From contig CAJNOL010000981.1 in NCBI GenBank assembly GCA_905250125.1, forward strand, positions 23,713 to 87,712: a stretch of 64,000 nt of DNA, read 5' to 3'. This DNA comes from Rotaria sordida. Its lineage: Eukaryota; Rotifera; Eurotatoria; Philodinida; Philodinidae. Under the pieces are notes generated by a model, which was not told where the DNA came from, searched no databases, and saw nothing but the letters and a program-made list of their open reading frames with translations. Every line of letters starts with the position of its first letter. Positions within the stretch are counted from its first letter, which is position 1. This document shows positions 37,990 to 50,317 of this stretch, in pieces. The position numbers and the translations under genes were made by a program.

Positions 37990-40933
37990 TGACTTGTCTA
38001 AAGAAAGAGATGCAAATTAATGAGACATGAAGAAAACGTCATGATTACAACTATAGGTTACTTCGCGTTTTGTTAAATTTGATTTGTCACATGGTAAAAT
38101 ATGGATATTTATAACTTTGGAATTTCTGTTTCCATCTCCTTGAACAAACTTCTGGTGAGATATGATAGAATAGTCGGTTGCATAAGATTTTTTTAATTTA
38201 CGTATTGTTGCAAATGCAGTTGGATAATGATAATTATCCGGAGTTGAAACCTAAGAGCAAATTAGTCTAATTCGTTGATTGTCTGTTTTATTGTTATACA
38301 TCTAATGCATTAAAAGCGCCATGCATCGGATGAGATGGCGCTCTTATCTAATACGTATTAGACGTATTCATATAAAAAGTTAGTTTTTTATTAATCTTGT
38401 ACCTAAAATTAGTAGAATTACGATTTATTCCAGTTAGAAACACATTGCAGATTTGATTAGTTTTAAGTATGTTACTAAGTCGGCCTATCACGAAAAGAAC
38501 AAGTCAAGTTATCAAAAGACAAGAAAAATTATATCATCTAGAAGATAAGTCGAATATCAAACAAGGACAGATATTAAAACCTAAGCTAGATCCTTAAAAA
38601 ATATCTTCATAATGAGCTGTTTAATCCTGGAAGATAAATTGATTTACATGAAAAATGATGATTATTAACAAGATAGATGACAATATATATGCTCTTCCAC
38701 TCATCTAGCTCATCAATTATTGGTAAATTCTATTTTTCAAACAATTCACAAAACTGTGTTGACCATGAAAAACAAATATTGTTGTATGGAATAAGAAAAT
38801 TAATTTGAGATGATACACGTAAAAGATTTTTTGTCATATCAATAACATTTGCTAGTAAATATCTTTTACATCTGAGAGATTTAATGATATTTAAAAATCA
38901 TTTAGGAAAATATCTGTAATATTATTTAAATAAGAAAAAATCGTAACAGAGTTGTCCAAATTCTAATGAACAAAAATTCGTTTATTTTCTTATGGTAGCT
39001 ATTTTACCACAACGTTGCAAATTGCAACATTTGTCATATGTTAATCATTTATGAGGCAAATTATGGAGTAGCTGTTATTGGTTTACTGAATACTTCGCAA
39101 TGATCAATCAGCGCCTTACGCCGCTTTGGTCTTTAGTGTCATCTTCAGCGAATTATCATTATCCAATGCAGTTTTGTTATTTGATGACCAATTAAGCTGA
39201 AATAATCGAATCATGTCCCAAGCAAACAATTGCGTACAGCATCGTGTCTAATATTTTATCATTATGATTCTTCAGGCAACTACATAGACGCCATGTGCTT
39301 GTTAATTATCTACTGCTTCACTATCTTCTATTGTGAAACTGTCCAAAATCTATGGTTAGGAACTGCGTAGTGTTAAATAATCAATAGCTCTGATAAAGTT
39401 AATGTAATACCATTGGGTAGTCTACGAGAAGAATGGCTCTGTGAACTTTCTCATTGACTTCATATTTTGTTTTAGCCGCATGCTATTTAAAATTCTTTTT
39501 CTATTTCTATTATAGTTAACATCCTAGCCATGCTTTCGGGTTGTTTCATAAGCCTATCAGTAGCTTTGGTTGACTACTGTACAATGCCATAAAGCACGAT
39601 CTGTAAAAACTTTCGATTGTCAAACTTTTTCGTCGTTAGTATTGGATGGATTTTCTGATGAACGAAAATAATATATAGGTTTTCAAATATTATTGATATG
39701 TTGTGCTTTGAATGAATGGAAGAGATTACTCTACATTTGTATAACTTCTCATGAATGTATTTCTCTAGTCTTATGTTTATCTGTTTATCTCTAGTCCAGA
39801 TCCAACCATGTGATACACAACCGAGAGAAATGTGACAGTCTCTCACGATTGTTCATCCCTATGCGAACATCTGTTAGAGCTTTCCAGAGCACGTGCTATA
39901 TCATTCCAATCGTTGAGAAGTGCTACAAAAGCATGAAAGACACTAACTAGCCTTTACAAAATTCGTTGATAAAACGAAAAGAGACAGAAGCGTGCAACGT
40001 GCCTAAACGTGAGCAACGTCATGTACTGTCCTGCCAGTCTCTCATACTCAAACGACTGTATACAACGTGCTCGAATATCAAATGCTGCTCTATAGCTAAA
40101 ATTCATTGAATAAACATAACTGTATAGGTAGTGTAACGTCCGTTTGTGGATTACGAATTTATGGCGTATTGCACGTAGTTTATGGTGTGAAAACAGTGCA
40201 AGTGTAGTTCGTTCACGAATACTTTAAAGATTGACTGGAATAGTTGTAATGTACAGCAAACGAATTGTATACTAACTGTTCATACTATTATTAAAGTATC
40301 AACTGTATTTCTACGTCCGAGCAAATGCTGTAAATACAGACAGTTTAAGATTTGTATTTATGATGTTTACTACTGTAAAGTTGACATGTTTTCACGTATA
40401 TTGACTGACAACGAGCCGTAGACATTATCTGTTTTGAGTGACATGAAGATGAGTAAAGATTTAGAATATCAAAGTTTCATAGCATCGAGATAATGTAGAT
40501 ACGAGTACATAGAATGCCTATTTAAATAATGCTTTTTGAAGTTGATCACAAACTGAACAAGTAACTCTCGTCGCCGTAACTCGGATGTGGATGTGTATGT
40601 GAGTGTTGGTGTGAATACGACTGTGTGTGCCAGTGTTGGTACGGATATCAGCGATGATGTCGATATCCATGCAGTGTGTTGCTTCTCTTCACTATTCAAA
40701 TAATCATAATCGTACCCATACGTATGCACACACACGTAAACTCGGTACGCATAACTCATCCCGCTGCAACAGCACCCAAAACCTACACGCCCGCCATACA
40801 AACACGCAGATCTCACATCCACACGCTTGCCAACAGCGATACCTGCACCACACATATAAACTGCACCTACATTCACCTTGCATACCAACACTCATGCCAC
40901 ATTCGGCATATGATTGATATAACTACCAGCTTG
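37990..40933. other. Intergenic stretch; TG/CA-asymmetric block at its end
   Basis: No gene is recognised. At about 40560-40915 the sequence is less AT-rich. Its left half is TG-rich (GTGTATGTGAGTGTTGG) and its right half CA-rich (CATACCAACACTCATGCC), so the halves are loosely complementary. Both strands show open frames there of up to 140 codons. Their composition (His/Thr/Cys-rich, Val/Gly-rich) looks like simple-sequence translation rather than protein. Confidence 0.4.
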
Positions 40934-41280
40934 AAAAATTTGATTGAACGAAAGTTGAATATCGAAAACATGTGATTAGCTGGGCTTTCAACAGGAAAAT
41001 ACTTATTAGCCAAAAGCTACGCTGGGAAAACATGTCATTTGCTGAAATTCCAAGTTGATAAACTAATTAGACGAAAGCTAGAAATAAAAAATATCTGATA
41101 GATTGAAATTCCGGTTACAAAAAAAGGCCAAATTGGTCAGGAGCTGGATAACGAAAGTATTTGATAAGCTAGACTTCGAACATCAGAAAATTTGATTGGA
41201 CGAGAGCTAGATAGTGAGAACAACGAAGTGAATGGCACGCCAACAGCAAAATCAACGTGATTAACTGAATGGCCAGCATG
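40934..41280. repeat. Diverged tandem repeat, about five units of ~60-68 bp
   Basis: Successive units share a pattern like GAAAATTTGATTGAACGAAAG, then CTAGATA, a GAAAA run, TGATTAGCTG and TTCCAAC. The first (around 40936) and last (around 41188) are the most alike. Units are strongly diverged, suggesting an old minisatellite. Confidence 0.45.
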
Positions 41281-41516
41281 AAAAAACCTTATTTCATATA
41301 GTTACTCAAGATCCCCACAAATATATGTGTACACATGACTTTAAATGTGCAAGCAAACTCATTTTATTTCATATGACCCTTCCTTCAGTCGAGCGAATAA
41401 TAAATGTGATTTTAATGGTAAAATAATACGTTTAAATTGTTGCTAACATTGTTTAAGTGTTGATCCACTAAAACCTCGATTAATAACATCGATTTGAATA
41501 TTAGACAAATCTAATG

Positions 41517-42657
41517 TTAATGTTGACGAAAAACGTATTGATGAACTTCCATAAAAACAATCGATTGTTGTTCAAGACTTATTAACGATTTATCGAATTT
41601 TAGTAATTCATCTTCATCTTGTGCATTCGAAAGTATTTCATAAGGCTCTTCATCATCAATATACTGACAATTTAATATATTACGTATATAACGAATAGAT
41701 TCAGATGAATTGTCTATTTCAAATGATGGTGTACATGAACCAGTCGATTGTCGATCCCAGATAACATCACCATTTGAAATTTGACGACGCCAAAAACAGA
41801 AACTTCCATTTACAAAGATAGCAGGACCTAAAAATAAATTTGAATAAAAAACACAATGTTTTCTTTTCATTATATCAAATACTTTGTAAAGTATCAGCAA
41901 AAATTTGATAAATTCCCTGATTATCTGTTTTCTAGATAGATTATCCAAAAAATCTATTGTAAATATACCATAATAGGGTGTCCAGTAAGTCATAAAACAG
42001 ACACACTAAAAATTGAATATCTCAATTATGGCTCGACCAAACGGGCTCATTTTTTATCAAGGATAGAGACATGTTCACATTCAAAATTCATACGGACAAG
42101 GTCAGTGAGAACCTTTGTTAAATACCACTATTGACCTCAACAAGAAAATTTTACTTGTTCACTAGTAGGAAAAAAACAATATATAGGAGTGTGCAAAAGT
42201 CACGTTATCAGAAAAGAAAATTGAATATCTCCATTACGGCTCGAGCAAACGAGTTGATTTTCTTACCAAAGATAGAGGCATGTTCACACTCTAAATTCGT
42301 ATGGACGAGATTAGTGAAAACCTATGGTGAGCATATTGTTTTCTTTTCCTACCTGTGAACAAGTAAAATTTTCTTGTTGAAGTCAACAGTGGTATTTAAC
42401 AAAGGTTCTCACTGACCTTGCCCGTATGAATTTGGAATGTGAACATGCCTCTGTCCTTGGTAAAAAAAAATGGGCCCGTTTGGTCGGGGTATAATGGAGA
42501 TATTTGATTTTTAGTGTATCTGTTTCATGACTTACTGGACACCCTATATTATTTAAAAAATTTTGGCCAAGTTGTTTCGAATAATTTTCTCGATTACCAT
42601 TTCGTTCAGATAAATACCAAAAACTACGAAATTTAATTGGTGTTTGTGGATATGATT
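41517..42657 (-). CDS. Unidentified protein, 3' exons only; MITE inserted at an exon edge
   Basis: I do not recognise the protein. Minus-strand exons: about 42545-42657 (ESYPQTPIKFRSFWYLSER, then GNRENYSKQLGQNFLNN), a short exon just after CTATCTAG with its first codon near 41938 (KTDNQGIYQIFADTLQ), and 41517-41827 (PAIFVNGSFCFWRRQ, ending VHQYVFRQH and stop). The 41517-41827 exon is joined by an acceptor TTTTTAG, and its phase fits the GTATTT donor after the short exon. Codon use is gene-like. Upstream exons were not found within the next kilobase, so the gene may be truncated or its 5' exons may be too diverged to read by eye. The MITE at 41976-42544 sits between the first two exons. Confidence 0.5.
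41976..42544. repeat. MITE with TA duplication; compound structure with an extra direct copy
   Basis: The termini GGGTGTCCAGTAAGTCAT and ATGACTTACTGGACACCC are inverse, flanked by TA on both sides (41974-41975, 42545-42546). The arms pair over about 200 bp. Between them a third copy of the arm module (42215-42330, containing GAATATCTCCATTACGGCTC) lies in direct orientation relative to the left arm. It has no coding capacity. Confidence 0.85.
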
Positions 42658-43587
42658 CTATTTTGTTGATGAAATATGATTTATTTAAAAATTTTGATGT
42701 TCATACTTTGACATAATATGATTTCAATAAGTAGAAAAATAGGAATCCTCCGGTACATTATGTTTCTGAACGATTATTTATAACACTGAAATTTTCTTAT
42801 TTAACAAAAATGATATTTATGTTTTGAATAATATAAAAGTATTACATGTGAATATAATAAACCGTTTGTTATTGCAAATTCAAAAAACTTTTACAATATA
42901 TCTTTTAGAAATTTCAAGATTGAAACATTATTTGAATTCGTAGTTGTCAATAAGAATAGAAACGTATACATAAAATATCATAATTCTTCCTTATGTATCA
43001 AATAATTAGTATGTTTTTCTTTGAATTGTATATTTTATGCAAAGTTGATGTATTCTTGATAGGTGTTTTTCTCTTTATATGCAAAATATATTCTTTCATT
43101 CAAATAGATTGCTGGTTATTTTACTTATACTAAACAACATTTATTGATACAAAAAAAAAAGACACTTGCAATCAATATTTCAAGAGTATTGCATAAGTTT
43201 CGACCAATTTTTTATTTTTTATTTTTTGTATTTTGACTGTATTTGAAGAGTAGGACATAAACCATCATCCAAGAGAAATTGGACTCAATTTATATTAACT
43301 GAAAGAAAATACGACATTGATAAAAATATCAAAAGAATGTTATCAAAGTTATTTTTTCGACGTGACCAAACATTATGGAATTTCATTTTCTCATCTTTGA
43401 TAAGTCGTATCAGATGTGTTAATGAGTTAAGCTCGGTCGAAGTAAATAGATCCATGCATTATCGGCCTTGGACTCTTTTCAGCGCATGGATCATTCATCT
43501 AATTGTATTGAATAAATTTTGAACACATGAATAAGCAAGCATATTTCAAGTACTAGTAGTTAATGTATAAAATGTCACAGGTGACGT
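42658..43587. other. Stretch without recognised gene
   Basis: About 0.9 kb, very AT-rich. It should hold the upstream exons of the minus-strand gene ending at 41517 if that gene is intact, but none could be recognised. Confidence 0.4.
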
Positions 43588-43915
43588 GTGAATGCAGTTA
43601 AGTTTGAAAGACGCGAATTAATTTTAAAACATTCTCTTAGAAAAAGAAATTTATACTATGAATTAAAGCATTATAAACAAACTAACCTAATTGATTTAGA
43701 CAAGAGTTCACAAAATAGAATCACATTAAACAACATAAATAAAAAAATATTTATATTTTCTTTGTGTTTTTTTCTTTTACTGTGTCATACACCATCGATT
43801 GTAGTATTCGGACTATCAATTTAATTGTTAATCTCAATAGTGCGTACAACCATTCATTATACCCTAATATCATGACTATGAGACAAACATATTGTGCAAT
43901 TCATCATTCTTTTTA
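43588..43915 (+). pseudogene. Relic of a peptide-type class A GPCR (TM6-TM7)
   Basis: The open frame 43588-43824 ends in a hydrophobic helix, KKIFIFSLCFFLLLCHTP, followed by SIVVFGLSI. The CHTP motif is the TM6 signature of many FMRFamide/neuropeptide-type receptors. After a frame change near 43815, the next frame reads INLIVNLNSAYNHSLYPN, which resembles TM7 (N-S-x-x-N/x-x-x-Y). It then hits a stop at about 43915. Upstream helices were not found. I read it as a decayed fragment; chance hydrophobic translation of AT-rich DNA remains possible. Confidence 0.4.
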
Positions 43916-45231
43916 AAAACCACTAACACCAACCCTTGCTCGTTTGGATAAATATTTTGAAAAAAAAAATAAAATTTTTTCAAAAACTTTCACCAATCAT
44001 TGTATGTCCCAAAAATTAAAAAAAAGTATTGTCAAAACATATATTCTATTGAACAAAACAATAAACAAATTTTTATGGTTTTACATTTACGACATCTTTT
44101 ATTATAGAATTACAAAACGATATTTCAATTTCAACCAAACTCTAAACTCACCTGACACATATATTCCATATCGATCCATCGTCAAATATGGCCAAGATAC
44201 AAAAAAAAAATTAATAATGCTGTCGAAACACCTTTTAATTCAACGATGGTGTTGGTTACTTCGCTTCTTCCCATGGCACTATTCCTCAGAAACCAGCAAA
44301 GTCTGCTAATGTAGAATAGACATACGGCTTTGTGATCTTCGTTCCTTTTCTATGGAATCGATTTAGAGCCCGTAGGATTAAACCCGAACCCGATGGGTTC
44401 TAGTCGTCTAAGAAATGTGCACGATGCAATAGTCACCGAATACAAAAAAAAACATCTTTTATCTTTCGGACGACTATCCAATTCGATTAGAAAACTTCCT
44501 TGAGATTATCAAAATATACTGTTTGACAGGGTTCAAGTTCGAAAATTTTAAATTCAATAGGCTCTAGTTTGATTTCATTCATTGTGTTTCTTCATTTGTA
44601 TTATATTTGTCTCCTTTCTCCTTTTGTTTCGTTTCTGTCTATCGATTTATCATTATGTCCCCCGCAACCACTGATGAATGTTATAATAAAATAGAGCATT
44701 AATAAAAAAATCGCACCATTCAATTGAGAAAAAATGTGCCTGACAGATGTCATAATTAAAGGATTATAAGGTAATATTAGATGAGAAAAACAAATGATCA
44801 CTTTTCTAACGAATTATATTGACCTTCATTGATAAAAGAAAAACAATTGTAAATATGGACAGAAGATACATTGTTTACATTAGAAGATACTAGCTATATG
44901 ATGCCTTGATTATCAATGTTATCATGACAAGGTCCATGAAAACACATAGTTCTTCTTTCAGTATTATGTACAATTGTATTGCTAACACCTTGTATTTTGC
45001 TAACTTGTATGATATTTATTGTTTTTGACTATAAATCTTTATTCTTATTGTACTAATTTTTTAAATAGCCAATTAACAAAAAAATAATATAGAGAAAAAT
45101 GAGTAGTCAAATTAATAAAAAAGCAAAATTTTTAATTATCCTAGTTTTTTATTATCAAACTTAAATTATTGTTCACTATTGATATATTTTCACAATGACC
45201 TTAATTTAAGTTTATGTAAAAGATTTATTCA
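43916..45231. other. Intergenic stretch
   Basis: It is AT-rich with no recognised gene on either strand. The open frame 43944-44309 is Lys/Ile/Phe-rich and looks like chance. Confidence 0.4.
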
Positions 45232-45562
45232 TCATTTTTCTTTAGGAATAGCTTCAACACAACGATCTCTGCATGAACATAAAGGACGACAACATTTATG
45301 TGTAGTTGAACAATCACCATCCATTTTGCATAGTGGAATTAATTCTTCCGGAAGACAAACACGACGACGACACATAATAGGAATGATTAAACTATTCGAT
45401 GGACATTTACCTTAAGAAAAACTCATAGAAATTATCTTTTATGTATACTAATACGAACATACCTTCATGTACAATTAGTTCACGACGTTGTTTTGATTCA
45501 GCTTCAATCGAACTGGTAACCAAAAGAAAAAATAAAATCGCAAGTGAAGAAGCCAATGTCAT
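45232..45562 (-). CDS. Small secreted cysteine-rich protein, WAP (four-disulfide core)-like
   Basis: Two minus-strand exons (45463-45562, 45232-45410) join in phase (G|GT) to about 92 residues. The N-terminus is a clear signal peptide: ATLASSLAI-type start (MTLASSLAILFFLLVTSSIEA). The mature part has about ten cysteines, with the WAP-like pattern KCP near its start, then DGDCSTTHKCC and C-x-C spacing near the end. WAP domains often inhibit serine proteases or act against microbes; which, if either, applies here is unknown. Two extra cysteines distinguish it from a standard eight-cysteine WAP domain. The intron is 52 bp. It lies about 330 bp from the stop codon of the intermediate-filament gene, on the same strand. 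Confidence 0.75.
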
Positions 45563-45889
45563 GGTAAAAAATGAATGTAATATTCAGTAGCAATTTCATT
45601 TCTCAAAACCTATCTATATATATATAATCTATTGATGAGAACATAGTCATATGTTTGCACTAGACTTTGATCTTTGATATTTACTATTTTTCTAATATAT
45701 ATCATTTATTTAAAGTCACGATTTGTTAAAATATAAATTTATTTTTTCAAGAGAAAAAAAAAGAAGAAGGAGATGAATTATTTTAAGTTTATTTAAAAAA
45801 AGAAAAGGTGCAAAAGTAGTTTTTTCGTATATATATGTTTTAATACTAAAAAAAAAAGAAGAGGTTTGCAATCAAATCTATCGTTCTAT

Positions 45890-47931
45890 TTATTGAAATA
45901 TTTGTGTTATAATTGCTTTTTCTTCATTATTGTTATCAATTAAACGTGTTACCATATGTTGACCTATGCCCCATGTATTAACTTTATCAGCAACCAAATT
46001 ATCACTAAGTGAATTTGCTGATGGTGCACTATGTTTTGAAAAAATACGAATTGTTTGTCTTGGTCGTAAAGAAAATGTTGATGGAAATTGATAAACTATT
46101 TCAGGTTTTTGATCTATTTGACGACGAATCGACCAATTTAGAAATGATTGCTCATTACCACTATATTTTTCATTAACTAATATAACTGAATCGGTTTCTA
46201 AATCAACTGATTCAAATGATATTGGACCTATAATAGTAGCAAAATAAAAAGAAAAAATTCAAATTTAAAAGATTATTCTTTTATAACCTCGTGCTGTTTT
46301 TTGTACGGTCATTTTCTTTGTTCCTGAATTACTACGATCTCGATTAGGAATTTCTTGATTCTGTTTTGATGATGATAATCCTGATGGTAATCCTAATGGT
46401 AGTCCTGATGATAATCNNNNNNNNNNTGATGATAATCCTGATGGTAATCCTAATGGTAGTCCTGATGATAATCCTGATGGTAATCCTAATTGTAGTCCTG
46501 ATGATAATCCTGGTGATGATAAACTATGTGTTTGTGGCTCTTGTTCCATTCTATTTAAATGTTGTTCTTCAGCTTGTAATAAACCTCTATATGTTGATAA
46601 TTCAAAACGAAGTGAAACATTATTTTCTAAAATAGCATCAATAAGATCTTTTTTATCAGCAGTTTGTTCTCGAATTAATGCAAGTTCTCTATCAATAGAT
46701 TCTTTTTCACGTAATCGTTCATTTTGAATTTTTTCTAAATCATCAATAATAGCATCAAATTGTATTTGTAAATCTCTATTTTCTTTTTGTAATGATATTA
46801 ATTCATTTTGACCATCACGTAATGATGATGTTAAATGTGCTGTATCCATTACGTCAATAGTACTTTCATTTGCTAATAAACGTTTACGTTCATTTTCTGT
46901 TTCAATTTCTTCACGTACTTGTTCAGTTTTTATTTTATAATATGCTTCTAATTCATTTGTTTGTGATTGAGAAAGTACTTCAAAATCTCGTCGTATATCA
47001 GATATAGCATGAGCTAATTCTGCACGATAAAATGCTGATAGATCAAGGGTAGGTGTATCTGTATAAATAAATAAAAATAATATATATATATGTATTTTTA
47101 AATAATGAAATTCTTACTAAGAGAAAGTAATTCTTCTCGTTGTTCTTTATAAACAGCATTTTGAAAAGCAAGATCTTCGTTTAATGTTTGTAATTCATTT
47201 TCAATCATAAGACGTTCTAATTGTTCATTATCTAATTCATTTTTTAATCCATCTACTTCTTTAACAAGACCATCCATAAGATTTTTTAGATTTTCTAAAT
47301 CATTAAAAGTTTTATCATATAGATTTTTTAGTTGTTCAAAACCAATATATGATGCTTCTAATTCTTGTTTAAGTATATTTAATTTATGTGAATCAAAACC
47401 ACTATCAAGTGATGCTATTTGTTCTTGAATATGCCATATATCATAATCATATCGTTTTAATTGAAGTTCTTGAAGAGCTTGATCACGTATAGTTTTATCA
47501 AGTTCAATACGAAGTGCTTGTAATTGTGGACCATAAGTAACTTGTAATTGACTCATATCACCACCCCATTCTTGTTTTAAATCATGTAAATCAGCAGATA
47601 ATCGTTGATTATAATCTTCTAAATATTGAACACGATCCAAATAAACAGCAAATTTAGCATTTAAATCTTGTAATTCACGTTGTTCATCTTCACGTTGTTT
47701 AGCTATAGCTGTTATAGCAGCACTAGTTGACGAAGAAGTATTTGCTATATTACCATCACCTACTGGTCGTAAACCACGTTCGACTAATGTTCGACGAATT
47801 AATGTTGAATCATCAGATGGTTGTGGTTTTGGAGATAAATTTCCATATGGATTATTATTTCGAATTTCATTTCTTTCAGTACCACCCCTATTACTACGAT
47901 TAATGATATTTTCTCGATTTGTACTGCTCAT
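45890..47931 (-). CDS. Intermediate-filament protein with lamin-tail domain
   Basis: Three minus-strand exons (47118-47931, 46288-47058, 45890-46227) join in phase to about 640 residues. After a roughly 80-residue head rich in Asn, Arg and Ser, the rod begins with the helix-initiation motif (ELQDLNAKFAVYLDRVQYLE). A long coiled coil follows, and the rod ends with the termination motif (LRFELSTYRGLLQAEEQHL). A low-complexity Gly/Leu/Ser/Pro linker (12-residue units GLSSGLPLGLPS) leads to a lamin-tail Ig-like domain in the last exon (GPISFESVDLETDSVILVN; NTWGIGQ). Lamin-tail cytoplasmic filaments are typical of protostomes. No CaaX box ends the protein (it ends ITQIFQ), so I favour a cytoplasmic filament over a nuclear lamin. 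The linker is interrupted by 10 Ns (46417-46426). Confidence 0.9.
46369..46515 (-). repeat. 36-bp coding minisatellite with assembly gap
   Basis: Units of 36 bp encode GLSSGLPLGLPS in the filament tail linker. A run of exactly 10 N (46417-46426) interrupts the array. By the repeat phase on both sides the true missing length should be 25 bp plus a multiple of 36, so the 10 N is a placeholder. Confidence 0.8.
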
Positions 47932-50317
47932 TATTTAAATTATTTTTGGTACCGACTAACTCTAATTTATACAAATGTAATATTATACTTTTACAAGAAA
48001 CAGACAACTAATATTGTTGATGATAATGTAGTTTTTATACAGGCAATTATGTGTGAAGAAAAAAAATAAAGAAAAAAAAAATCAATGATAATATGTCTCT
48101 TGAATATATATATATATTTTTTTTTGCGGCGTACGAGTACGTATACCGCTGCTCTTGTATAGCAGTTATTATTGTAATCAGCTGAAATATCTTCCTTCTT
48201 CTTATTCTCTATCTATCTTTTTTTCTTTTTCTGCCTGACTGTATATAGTGATAGTCTTGTCCAATCGATAAGTTACGACTTTGAAATGCAAACGAGCGTG
48301 CAAGAACACTTACACAGTGATATGGTTTATTTTTTTTTTTTTTATCATATATCTTTTTCTCCCGACACATACACAGTCATGCATCAATGATCTTTTCCTT
48401 TCATTATATCCATTTTTTTTTATGCTAGATACTTCATTAAAAAGATAGAAAAAAAAAACTTGACTATTCTCATACCAAATACAAAGACCTTATTCATTCT
48501 GATTTTATCACTTGAAAAGTGATTAATGTAATAGTGGTAGATGAGGCAAATGTTTATTAACAGTCTTGTTCAAGAAAAAAAAAAAAAAAACTAAAGTACG
48601 AGAGTTACAGAAATGTTTTAATTAACTTTAATATGTATTCAATTAGTTATTAAAGTTTAGTTATCTATTACAAGGTTGACAAAAAATAAATAAAGATGTC
48701 TTGATATAAAGGTAGCACTGATTGATTATTTTAGATATCAACTTACTATCACTAGTTAACGGTACGATTAAAGGTTAGACTGCATTTATATTCTGATAGA
48801 AAGAAAAATAATAAATGCTGTGAAAATCCACTTACTATCTTAAATGTCATTTGTATTATTCGATGTTTATTTATTTTTTATTGTTAATTAAAACAATCAT
48901 TCATGGGAATATGACATTTATTATGGTAATATTCATATTTGTAATGTATGGCCTAGAATAAAATGGCTACTTTTGTTCTTTGCTTTTGAGATACTATCCA
49001 AAGAACCCAAAGAGTTGATTCAATAGAGAATTCATTGTTCTATAAAACTGTAGGCTTTGTTTTTTTCAAAACAAAAATTTTCTTGTCAGCACAAAAATTT
49101 TTGAAGTAAAAAATATGACAATATGGAAAAAAATCTTTTTTGGGCAGATTTTTGTTATTGAACTTTTTTTTGTTTGAAATAATCTAAGTATTCACTGTTT
49201 AACTTAACAGTCACACGATTTTGTTTAGATTTGAATACGACATTCGATGGCATGAAAATAAACGTTTCATAGAACAAGTCTAGCTTTGGAAAAACATGAT
49301 TTTTCGAAATGCATCCAAAAATACCATCAGGTATTATTTCCAAGTTTTTTTTCTCTGAACGATAGAACCAGAAATTTTGAAAAGGTTGTGAAAGTATAGA
49401 GCACAAAATTCTTTATCTATTGATGTTAAACACTTTATTTTTAACATCGAACTTAATGAGCATAGGCTTACAAAAATCGATCAATGTTTGCAAAAAAAAA
49501 GCAGGAGATCGCAGTGGGATGATTAAGTAGGTGTTAACCTTTTAATTTTTGCACCGACAAGAAAATTTTGTTTGAAAAACAAAAGCCAACAGTTTTGTAA
49601 AGTAATAAATTCTCTATCGAATGAATTTACAATCAACTATTTAGGCATGCCATGTCAGCATTTATCTAGATATTCTTTAAATTATGAATATGATTTATTT
49701 AAGAATTTCGAATACGGAAATTTGATCATAAAGTTTATTAGTTATTGTTCTGTAAATTTAATCTAATTTGATATAGAAAACTCTATGAAGGTTAAATAGT
49801 AATTCATAAATTTCTACAAACAAAGAATCAGCTATTGTAATCTTGTTTCTATCTATGGATAAAAATCAGTACAAAGTAACTGTAATTTAGATGATTATCA
49901 TATTTAACGTCTGACCAATTGTTGATCTTAATTGTTCTGCTATAATTTTCTCTTTAGTTCTTACATCACTAAACAACTAATCTATAACATTCATGATAAC
50001 AGTCATTTAGAGTCGAAAATAATAGAATGAATTAGAGTGAAAACAAACAAATATAAATTGGAATTTGTGTACTTTGTAAAAATGTGGTTTCAGTATTGAT
50101 ATGATGTATGGTTCATCTATTATCGAAATACTCTATGTTCTATATTCTTCTTGAAGAAATGTCTACTCAAAGATTAACTAATCTCTATATTGAATTTTTC
50201 ATATATTGAACTTAATTCAAATGAAAATATGAGTTTTATGTTTAGTATTAGTTGTCACATGTTCGTATTGGAAGAAAAAAAAATCATTAATTGAATAAGA
50301 AAATAGTGTTAACTTAA
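47932..50317. other. Upstream region of the filament gene and intergenic DNA
   Basis: No gene is recognised. Pyrimidine-rich and homopolymer tracts are common near 48100-48600. The minus-strand open frame at 49155-49406 has no recognisable motif. Confidence 0.4.

Noticed and set aside
40469..40975. Overlapping open frames on both strands, up to 140 codons
   Set aside because: They come from a TG/CA-rich low-complexity block. The translations lack motifs, and frames are open on both strands at once.
41517..41993. 158-codon continuous minus-strand frame as a single exon
   Set aside because: Its 5' part reads across the MITE end and intron-like DNA; splice signals support shorter exons instead.
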